A stretch of 8,844 bases of DNA from an uncultured Ruminococcus sp. (GTDB taxonomy: Bacteria > Bacillota > Clostridia > Oscillospirales > Ruminococcaceae), in contig CAMNAY010000060.1 in assembly GCA_946531975.1 (NCBI GenBank), forward strand, positions 1 to 8,844, written 5' to 3'. The position numbers were made by a program, and so were the translations under genes. This document shows positions 1-5,690 of this stretch, piece by piece. How positions within the stretch are numbered: the stretch's first letter is position 1; each line of letters opens with the position of its first letter. The notes under the pieces were generated by a model, which did not search any database, was not told the origin of the DNA, and saw nothing but the letters and a program-made list of their open reading frames with translations.

Positions 1-651
1 GACGCGATCGAGGGCGATTATTTCATCCGCTTCATGAGCTCGCACCCGAAGGACGCAACGCCGGAGCTGATCGACACGATGCTGGAATCGCAGCACATCG
101 AGCATCATCTGCATCTGCCGGTGCAGTGCGGCAGCAACCGCGTGCTGAAGGAGATGAACCGGAATTATACCGTGGAGAAGTATCTGGAGCTGATCGACTA
201 CACCCGTGCCAAGGCACCGGATTTCGGCTTTTCCAGCGATCTGATCGTCGGATTCCCGACGGAGACAGACGACGATTTTCAGGGCACAATGGATATCATC
301 GAGTATGTGAAATACGACAACCTGTATACATTTATTTACAGCCCGCGCAGCGGAACAAAGGCAGCTCAGATGCCGTTTGTATCGACGCAGGAGCAGATTG
401 CGGCACGGATGAGCCGGCTGCTTCAGCGGCAGCGCGAGATTTCCGAGGAGTTCAATGCGCGGTTTCTGAACAAGACCGTGCGGTTCCTCGCGGAGAAGCA
501 CGACCCTGAGACCGGTCTGCTGCTGGGCAAGACCCGTGAGGGGCTTGTGCTGGAAGCACCGGGCAGTCCGTCCGATGTCGGCAGACTGCTGCATGTCCGT
601 GTCACAGGCGTGAAAAACTGGGCGTTGTCGGGAGAGCTTTGCCCGCGGTGA
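1..651 (+). CDS. miaB: MiaB, tRNA-2-methylthio-N6-dimethylallyladenosine synthase (3' part, 5' end outside window)
   Basis: MiaB adds a methylthio group to N6-isopentenyladenosine at position 37 of tRNAs that read UNN codons. It is a cytoplasmic radical-SAM enzyme with two [4Fe-4S] clusters. The frame is open from base 1, so only the C-terminal 216 residues are present. The N-terminal UPF0004 domain and the radical-SAM CxxxCxxC cysteines lie upstream of the window. What is visible is the late radical-SAM barrel, with LPVQCGSN (115-138), MNRNYT, the DLIVGFPTET segment (about 241-270) and YSPRSGT (337-357). A C-terminal TRAM RNA-binding domain follows (about 466-645). The LPVQ-GS and YSPR-GT signatures fit MiaB better than RimO or MtaB, and the neighbouring YlbF-like gene and mutS agree with MiaB synteny in Firmicutes. 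The gene ends in TGA, 70 bases before the next gene. Family assignment is strong; MiaB over a sister methylthiotransferase is slightly less certain. Confidence 0.93.
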   Translation, partial: DAIEGDYFIRFMSSHPKDATPELIDTMLESQHIEHHLHLPVQCGSNRVLKEMNRNYTVEKYLELIDYTRAKAPDFGFSSDLIVGFPTETDDDFQGTMDIIEYVKYDNLYTFIYSPRSGTKAAQMPFVSTQEQIAARMSRLLQRQREISEEFNARFLNKTVRFLAEKHDPETGLLLGKTREGLVLEAPGSPSDVGRLLHVRVTGVKNWALSGELCPR

Positions 652-721
652 CCCGCTGAAAGCTCTGACCCGATGCACATATTATATCTGATTCAGACCA
701 GAAACGGAAAGTGAGGGATCT

Positions 722-1435
722 ATGATGAGCGAACAGGAAACCGTAAAAACGATTGCCGTCAAGGCTTCGGAGATTCTGGAACAGGTCTTCGGGCTGGAGG
801 GGGCGCTGCCGGATGAGGACGCACTGAACGAGCTGCTGCGGACGCGGAAATTCGCGCCGATGCGGGTCGCGGTGAATGAGCAGACCGACTTCCTTGCAGA
901 TGACATGGAGGGATTTCTGAAATTTGTCCGTGTGAACAGCATCAAGTCCGTGCTGTACAGCTACCGGTATTATACGGAGAAGGACATTGATCAGGAATTC
1001 AGCCTCTCCGATGCGGAGAAAAAGTTTTTCTCGAAGCATATGGCAGAGCCGGAGATCATCTATGATGAGAACGGCGAACCGATGTATCCGGATTCCGTTC
1101 CGACGGGTCCCTATGAGGAGTCAGATTTCGTGTACTATCTGAATTATATCAAGTACATGAAGCTGGCGCTCGACCTTACCATGCCGCGGGAGCTTTGGCT
1201 CTATGCGCTCTGGCAGGGCAAGACGGTCGCCTGTCACCTGACTGATGAATGGCTCACCCGCCTCAGTCTCCCGAATGCACAGTCCATCAAGGAGACCTGC
1301 GTGAGCTTCCGCAATTACAGCGGATACCGCGAGGGCGGCATTCAGTTTATTTTTGAGTATGATGTTTATTCCGGCGATGACGAAGCTCAGGCGCAGACCG
1401 ATGCGGAAGCACCGGCAGAGCCGTCTGCGGAGTAA
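722..1435 (+). CDS. Uncharacterised acidic protein, 237 residues
   Basis: I do not recognise a family for this protein. It is soluble-looking, with no signal peptide or membrane segment. The N-terminal part (residues 1-110) is probably mostly helical. A tyrosine-rich middle follows (SYRYYTEKD near 79-87, FVYYLNYIKYMK near 136-147). The last 21 residues are a low-complexity acidic tail rich in Ala, Glu, Asp and Pro. Two adjacent ATG codons (722 and 725) are possible starts. A GAGG at 713-716 lies 5 bases before the first and 8 before the second, so the protein may be one residue shorter. It lies 70 bases after miaB and 58 before the ylbF-like gene, all in the same direction, so co-transcription is likely. 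Codon use resembles the neighbours, which supports a real gene. No function can be given. Confidence 0.85.
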   Translation: MMSEQETVKTIAVKASEILEQVFGLEGALPDEDALNELLRTRKFAPMRVAVNEQTDFLADDMEGFLKFVRVNSIKSVLYSYRYYTEKDIDQEFSLSDAEKKFFSKHMAEPEIIYDENGEPMYPDSVPTGPYEESDFVYYLNYIKYMKLALDLTMPRELWLYALWQGKTVACHLTDEWLTRLSLPNAQSIKETCVSFRNYSGYREGGIQFIFEYDVYSGDDEAQAQTDAEAPAEPSAE

Positions 1436-1448
1436 CCGTACATATCCC

Positions 1449-1470
1449 GCGGCATTGCCGCAATTTTAAT
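1449..1470 (+). terminator. Weak hairpin before the ylbF-like gene (possible attenuator or terminator)
   Basis: GCGGC (1449-1453), a three-base loop ATT, and GCCGC (1457-1461) form a perfect five-base-pair GC stem, followed by AATTTTAAT. The stem is short and the T run is only four, so at best it is a partial terminator; it could equally be chance or a small mRNA-stabilising hairpin. Confidence 0.25.
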
Positions 1471-1493
1471 AAAGCAAAAGGAGAAATGAACCC

Positions 1494-1910
1494 ATGGCAG
1501 ATTTGATGGAAATGGCAAAGCAGCTCGGCAGGGAGCTTCAGAAGGATGAACGCTATATCGCGTTCCGCAAGGCAGAGGAAGAAAACGACAAGGATGAGGC
1601 CCTTCAGAATCTGATCGGTGAATTCAACCTGAAGCGGCTGGATCTGGGCAATGAGGAGGACAAGGCGGAGCACGACGAGGAGCGCGTGAAGAAGCTCGGC
1701 GAGGAGGTGCGTGAGCTGTATTCGCAGATCATGGCGAATCCGAACATGGCAGCCTATCAGGGTGCGCGTGCGCAGTTCGAGCAGATGCTCGACAGCATCA
1801 ACCGCGTCATCGCGATCAGCGCTGCGGGTCAGGATCCCGATACCTTTGATCCGAATGCCTTTTCCGGCGGATGCAGCGGAGACTGCTCCGGCTGCACGGG
1901 CTGCCACTGA
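1494..1910 (+). CDS. YlbF/YmcA (Com_YlbF) family regulator with C-terminal CX3CX2CX2C tail
   Basis: This is a 138-residue, highly charged, mostly helical protein of the YlbF/YmcA family. In Bacillus subtilis two members, YlbF and YmcA (RicF and RicA), join YaaT (RicT) in a cytoplasmic complex. That complex carries [4Fe-4S] clusters and affects RNase Y-dependent mRNA maturation, sporulation, competence and biofilm formation. Residues 1-110 form the expected helical domain (MADLMEMAKQLGREL start, AYQGARAQFEQML near 84-96). The C-terminus is glycine- and cysteine-rich with Cys127, Cys131, Cys134 and Cys137 followed by a terminal His138, a plausible metal or Fe-S ligand set. AAGGAGA before the gene supports the ATG at 1494, although the spacing of about 10 bases is long. 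The position between miaB and mutS matches ymcA in B. subtilis. Family is confident; which paralogue (RicA or RicF) is not. Its stop overlaps the mutS start. Confidence 0.88.
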   Translation: MADLMEMAKQLGRELQKDERYIAFRKAEEENDKDEALQNLIGEFNLKRLDLGNEEDKAEHDEERVKKLGEEVRELYSQIMANPNMAAYQGARAQFEQMLDSINRVIAISAAGQDPDTFDPNAFSGGCSGDCSGCTGCH

Positions 1911-1912
1911 TG
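1908..1912 (+). promoter_or_regulatory. One-base stop/start overlap (TGATG) coupling the ylbF-like gene to mutS
   Basis: The TGA stop of the upstream gene (1908-1910) shares its last A with the mutS ATG (1910-1912). There is no good Shine-Dalgarno site directly before this ATG, so ribosomes probably reinitiate after finishing the upstream gene. An in-frame ATG at 1871 would add 13 residues. The added sequence is Arg/Leu-rich, lies within the upstream gene's cysteine-tail codons and is not MutS-like. Starting at 1910 places the mismatch-reading Phe and Glu at residues 36 and 38, the same numbers as in E. coli MutS. Confidence 0.75.
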
Positions 1913-4537
1913 AGCATTTCACTGGACCGCTCGAAACTCTCCCCGATGATGCAGCAGTATCTCGCGGTCAAGGATGCTTCGGGGGATGCGATCGTCTTTT
2001 TCCGGCTCGGTGACTTCTATGAGATGTTTTTTGACGATGCGATTCTTGTCTCGAAGCTGCTGGAGCTGACGCTCACCGGACGCGACTGCGGTCTGCCGAC
2101 ACGGGCGCCGATGTGCGGCGTGCCGTATCATTCGGCAGAACAGTATCTCAAAAAGCTCGTGAATCTCGGCTACCGTGTCGCGATCTGCGAGCAGATGGAG
2201 GATCCTGCGCTCGCCAAGGGTCTGGTCGAGCGCGGGGTCATCCGCGTGGTGACGCCCGGCACGCTGATCGAATCCAGTATGCTGGACGAATCCAACTGCA
2301 ACTACCTCGCGGCAGTCTGGTGCGAGGGAGAGACCGTCGCATTCTGTGCTGCGGATATCTCCACAGGCGCCGTGAATCTGCATAAAGCAGAGGGCAAGTC
2401 CCGCACGGATGAGCTGCTCAGCCTGCTCGACCGGTATCACCCCTCCGAGCTGCTGATTACGAAAGAGTTTCTGGATTACAAGCCGGTCGCGGATTTCCTG
2501 AAAACGCGCACGAACTGCATGGTCACGCTGCGCGAGGACTTCTGCTTTTCGCCGGAGCAGCAGCGGGAGACCGTGCTGAAACAGTGCGCAGGGGAATCCT
2601 TCGCGGCACTGGGACTCTCGGAGAACGGCGCCGATGCCAAGGTGATCTGCGGCCTGTTTCAGTATATTGCGGAGACGCAGCGCGCACTGGTCGGACGGTT
2701 CACGGATATCACGATCCACGGCAAGGACGGCGTCATGGGGCTGGATTCCAGCGCGAGACGCAATCTTGAACTGACAGAGACCCTGCGGACGCATGAGAAA
2801 AAAGGCTCGCTGCTCGGTGTGCTGGATCATACCGAGACTTCGATGGGCAGACGGATGCTCCGCACATGGATGGAGCAGCCGCTCACACAGCCGGTGCGGA
2901 TCATGGACAGACTGAATGCAGTCGAGCTGCTGACGAAGAACAGCGTCGCGATGTCGGAGCTGCGCGGGCTGCTGGACAAGGTGTTTGACTTAGAGCGCCT
3001 GATGTCCCGCGTCATGTTCAAGAAGGCGACCCCGCGTGACCTGAAGTCTCTCTCGCAGACCGCGCTGCAATTACCGGCGGTCAAGGAGCAGCTTCAGGCG
3101 CTGACGCAGTCCAAGCTGCTGACGAAGCTGGAAGGGGAGATTTCCCCGCTGAATGAGATCTCCGACCTGATTGAGCGGGCACTGGTCGATGAACCGCCTG
3201 TGCAGGTCAAGGACGGCGGCGTCATCCGCGACGGATTCCATGAGGAGCTCGATACCCTGCGCCACGCAATGAACCACGGCACCGACCTCATCGCGGAGAT
3301 CGAGAACCGCGAGCGGGAGCGCACCGGCATCAAGAACCTCAAAACCGGCTATAACCGCGTGTTCGGCTATTATCTGGAGGTGTCGCGCTCCTATTATGAG
3401 CAGGTGCCGCCGGAATGGATCCGCAAGCAGACACTGACAAACTGCGAGCGGTACATCACGCAGGAGCTGCGCGATGCCGAGAACACGATTGTCGGCGCAA
3501 AGGACAAGGCGCTGGCACTTGAAGGCGAGATCTTCACGGAGCTGCGTGATTTTGTCGCACAGCAGCTCAAAACGGTGCAGGAGACCGCGGCAGCCGTTGC
3601 ACAGGTCGATGTCCTGTGTGCCTTTGCGCTCGCTGCGATTGAAAACGAATACTGCAAGCCGGAGATCGCCGTAGACGGCAGAATTGAGATTCATGACGGG
3701 CGGCATCCGGTCGTCGAGCAGATGCTGACCGATTCGGTCTTTGTGCCGAATGATGTGCTGCTCGATCAGAAGGCGAACCGCCTTGCGATCATCACCGGCC
3801 CGAACATGAGCGGTAAATCGACCTACATGCGGCAGACGGCACTGATCGTGCTGATGGCGCAGATGGGCTGCTTTGTTCCGGCATCCTACGCGAAAATTTC
3901 CGTGGTCGATCAGATCTTCACGCGCGTGGGCGCATCGGATGACCTCACGGCAGGGGAATCGACCTTCATGGTCGAGATGCACGAGGTCTCGACGATCCTG
4001 AAGCGTGCGACTGCGAACAGCCTTGTCATTCTCGACGAGGTCGGACGCGGCACCTCGACCTTTGACGGCATCAGCATTGCGCGGGCAGTCGCGGAGTTCA
4101 TCTCCGGCAAAAAGATCGGCTGCAAGACGCTTTTTGCAACGCATTACCACGAGCTGACGATGCTTGAGGGGCAGTGCGACGGCGTGCGCAACCTCAGCAT
4201 TGCGGTCAAGAAGCACGGCGATACGATCCGCTTCCTGCGTAAGATTGTCGAGGGCGCGGCTGACGACAGCTACGGCATCGAGGTCGCGAAGCTCGCAGGA
4301 CTTCCGGCACAGGTCACGAACCGCGCAAGGGCGCTGCTGACCGAAATGGAGGCGCAGTCCAAGGCGGAGAAGGAATCCTATGCGGCAAAGCTTGCGGCGG
4401 AATCACAGGGGCAGATGAGCTTTTCTGCGGATGCCGATGCACAGGTGATCGCACGGCTCTCCAAGACGCATGTCGGGGAGCTGTCCGATGCGGAATGCCG
4501 CGAGCTGCTGCTCGACCTGACGGCGATGCTGCACTGA
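1910..4537 (+). CDS. mutS: MutS, DNA mismatch recognition ATPase
   Basis: MutS binds mispaired or looped bases as a dimer, exchanges ADP for ATP to become a sliding clamp, and recruits MutL. From the ATG at 1910 the protein has 875 residues, normal for bacterial MutS1. The N-terminal mismatch-binding domain contains GDFYEMF, whose Phe36 and Glu38 are the residues that stack on and hydrogen-bond to the mismatch. Connector, core/lever and clamp regions follow (about 125-560). The ATPase domain has Walker A GPNMSGKST (630-638, Lys636), Walker B with Asp709-Glu710 followed by the GRGTSTFDG signature loop, and FATHYHEL (742-749). The helix-turn-helix dimerisation segment (DDSYGIEVAKLAGLP) comes next. 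A QMSFS peptide at 835-839 resembles a sliding-clamp-binding motif, and a short helical tail follows. All key residues are present, so it should be active. It partners with MutL encoded at 5691. Confidence 0.98.
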   Translation: MSISLDRSKLSPMMQQYLAVKDASGDAIVFFRLGDFYEMFFDDAILVSKLLELTLTGRDCGLPTRAPMCGVPYHSAEQYLKKLVNLGYRVAICEQMEDPALAKGLVERGVIRVVTPGTLIESSMLDESNCNYLAAVWCEGETVAFCAADISTGAVNLHKAEGKSRTDELLSLLDRYHPSELLITKEFLDYKPVADFLKTRTNCMVTLREDFCFSPEQQRETVLKQCAGESFAALGLSENGADAKVICGLFQYIAETQRALVGRFTDITIHGKDGVMGLDSSARRNLELTETLRTHEKKGSLLGVLDHTETSMGRRMLRTWMEQPLTQPVRIMDRLNAVELLTKNSVAMSELRGLLDKVFDLERLMSRVMFKKATPRDLKSLSQTALQLPAVKEQLQALTQSKLLTKLEGEISPLNEISDLIERALVDEPPVQVKDGGVIRDGFHEELDTLRHAMNHGTDLIAEIENRERERTGIKNLKTGYNRVFGYYLEVSRSYYEQVPPEWIRKQTLTNCERYITQELRDAENTIVGAKDKALALEGEIFTELRDFVAQQLKTVQETAAAVAQVDVLCAFALAAIENEYCKPEIAVDGRIEIHDGRHPVVEQMLTDSVFVPNDVLLDQKANRLAIITGPNMSGKSTYMRQTALIVLMAQMGCFVPASYAKISVVDQIFTRVGASDDLTAGESTFMVEMHEVSTILKRATANSLVILDEVGRGTSTFDGISIARAVAEFISGKKIGCKTLFATHYHELTMLEGQCDGVRNLSIAVKKHGDTIRFLRKIVEGAADDSYGIEVAKLAGLPAQVTNRARALLTEMEAQSKAEKESYAAKLAAESQGQMSFSADADAQVIARLSKTHVGELSDAECRELLLDLTAMLH

Positions 4538-4601
4538 CCCCGCCGCAGAATATCTCCCGATTTTCCAATCAACACAGCACTGCGTATGCAAACGAACCTT
4601 C

Positions 4602-4605
4602 GGAG
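4602..4605 (+). promoter_or_regulatory. Shine-Dalgarno site deciding the start of the YhfC-like gene
   Basis: GGAG at 4602-4605 is 7 bases before the ATG at 4613. An earlier in-frame ATG at 4586 has no purine-rich site before it and would add a polar nine-residue leader, so the start at 4613 is preferred. Confidence 0.75.
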
Positions 4606-4612
4606 ATTTGCT

Positions 4613-5287
4613 ATGAAAGATTTACAATGTGTCCTCAGCGGGATGCTCTGGCTGCTCGGACCGCCGCTGCTGATGATCCTCCGGCACAAAAAGACCGGCG
4701 CACGGTTTTATCCGGCGATCATCGCGTTTCCGGTCTGCATTCCGGTGTTCTTTCTCGGCGGCGCAATCCGCTCGGTGTTCAGTACAGAGGATTTTGCCGG
4801 ATATTACATCCGGCAGGGCATACTGTACGGCATTCTGGAGGAGGGCGCGAAATTTCTGGTTCTGCGTTTTCACCTGACAAATTATGACAGCCGGAAGGAC
4901 GCGGTGAGCTACGGCATCGGACACGCAGCCTTTGAGGCATTCGGCTCCGGCATGACCTGTCTGGGGCTGACCGGCACAGGCCGTGCGGCACCGGATCTTC
5001 TTCTGCACACGGTCTGGGCGGTTCCGGCGCATATCGCATGGACAGTCTCGCTGACGGTGCTGATCTTTTACGGCATCTATACAGACAAATGGAAACGGCT
5101 CCTGCCGATTGCGATGCTGCTGCATGCAGCCGGGAATATGGTTCAGGGGATCTTCATGGAGTCCGCGGCGACTGTCATTTATATCCTGCTGACCGCGGGG
5201 CAGTGCTTCGCGGCATACCGCTGCTGGCAGACAATGGGGCAGTGGGAGCCTGCGGCATGGAATGCCGATTTTAATACAGACGAATAA
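4613..5287 (+). CDS. YhfC/PrsW-like putative intramembrane protease
   Basis: This is a 224-residue hydrophobic protein with about six or seven predicted membrane segments (near 6-23, 34-52, 64-86, 97-119, 128-156, 163-180 and 184-204). Conserved-looking polar residues fall in or beside these segments. Glu76-Glu77 lie in ILEEGAKF, His104 and Glu108 in YGIGHAAFEAF, His140 in VPAHIAW, and His171 and Asn175 in LLHAAGN. This Glu-Glu, His-x3-Glu, His, His layout is typical of the YhfC family (putative intramembrane metalloproteases) and resembles PrsW and CPBP/Abi-type proteases. Known relatives cleave membrane-anchored regulators or modify prenyl proteins, but no substrate can be named here. The gene starts 75 bases after mutS and ends 18 bases before another membrane-protein gene, so the two are probably co-translated. 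Membrane topology is clear, family assignment moderately firm, and enzymatic activity inferred. Confidence 0.75.
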   Translation: MKDLQCVLSGMLWLLGPPLLMILRHKKTGARFYPAIIAFPVCIPVFFLGGAIRSVFSTEDFAGYYIRQGILYGILEEGAKFLVLRFHLTNYDSRKDAVSYGIGHAAFEAFGSGMTCLGLTGTGRAAPDLLLHTVWAVPAHIAWTVSLTVLIFYGIYTDKWKRLLPIAMLLHAAGNMVQGIFMESAATVIYILLTAGQCFAAYRCWQTMGQWEPAAWNADFNTDE

Positions 5288-5305
5288 ACTGAACGGAGGT
5301 GCAAT

Positions 5306-5644
5306 ATGCACAGAGCAATGATCGCGTTCATCGTCACCCTGCTGCTGAACGCAGCGATTTTCGGAGGGGCGGCGGCATATTTTCGCGGCGGAAAAAAGGA
5401 AGACCCGGATGAAAAGCCGACCAACAGCCGCATCATCGGAGAAAAGAGCTGGCGGCTGAATGTCATCTGCTTTCTGGTGCTGGACTGCATTCTGATGATG
5501 ATTGCGGCGGCGCTGACGAGAGGTCTGGCGTCAATGATCGTCCTGACGCCGCTGATCTGGGTGCTGTGCGGCTTTCTGGTGCTGCGGTTCATTGCACCGA
5601 CGGTCAATGCCAAGGTCAAGAACGATCATTACCGCAAAAAATAA
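5306..5644 (+). CDS. Small three-helix membrane protein, unknown function
   Basis: This is a 112-residue protein I do not recognise. Three hydrophobic segments are visible, near residues 4-26, 52-70 and 74-95. Between the first two is a charged loop (GGKKEDPDEKP near 28-38), and the C-terminus is basic (KNDHYRKK). The first segment could be read as an uncleaved signal anchor; no lipoprotein cysteine or clear signal-peptidase site is seen. A strong GGAGGT at 5295-5300, 5 bases before the ATG at 5306, supports the start. It lies 18 bases after the YhfC-like gene and 46 before mutL, in the same direction. The tight spacing suggests it works with, or is a substrate or regulator of, the YhfC-like protein, but this is inference from position only. 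Confidence 0.82.
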   Translation: MHRAMIAFIVTLLLNAAIFGGAAAYFRGGKKEDPDEKPTNSRIIGEKSWRLNVICFLVLDCILMMIAAALTRGLASMIVLTPLIWVLCGFLVLRFIAPTVNAKVKNDHYRKK

Positions 5645-5660
5645 GAAACTGCATTCTGCA

Positions 5661-5666
5661 TATACT
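5661..5666 (+). promoter_or_regulatory. Possible -10 element before mutL
   Basis: TATACT at 5661-5666 is one mismatch from the sigma-A -10 consensus TATAAT and lies 24 bases before the mutL GTG. No recognisable -35 box is found 16-18 bases upstream, where the 3' end of the previous gene lies. An internal promoter giving mutL its own transcript is possible but weakly supported. Confidence 0.2.
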
Positions 5667-5679
5667 TGTTTAGAAAGAT

Positions 5680-5683
5680 GAGG
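5680..5683 (+). promoter_or_regulatory. Shine-Dalgarno site for the GTG start of mutL
   Basis: GAGG at 5680-5683 lies 7 bases before the GTG at 5691. The protein read from this GTG begins PEIHVLPKDIAELIAAGEV, which aligns with the normal extreme N-terminus of MutL, so the non-ATG start is well supported. Confidence 0.75.
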
Positions 5684-5690
5684 CGATCAA

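Noticed and set aside
652..721. Possible promoter in the miaB-downstream gap (AT-rich TATTAT at 680-685)
   Set aside because: No -35-like sequence lies at proper spacing, and the gap is short enough for co-transcription.
1871..1909. Upstream in-frame extension of MutS by 13 residues
   Set aside because: The extra residues are unlike MutS N-termini and are encoded in another frame by the cysteine tail of the preceding gene; the ATG at 1910 gives canonical residue numbering.
1919..2830. A 303-codon open frame on the minus strand opposite the mutS 5' half
   Set aside because: It mirrors the mutS reading frame, has atypical composition and no recognisable motif or convincing independent ribosome binding site.
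3071..4216. A 381-codon open frame on the minus strand opposite mutS
   Set aside because: It lies wholly opposite the conserved MutS core and ATPase codons, its protein is His/Arg/Leu-rich without a family motif, and long antisense frames are expected in GC-rich coding DNA.
4586..4612. Upstream ATG for the YhfC-like protein
   Set aside because: No ribosome binding site precedes it, whereas the ATG at 4613 has GGAG at ideal spacing.
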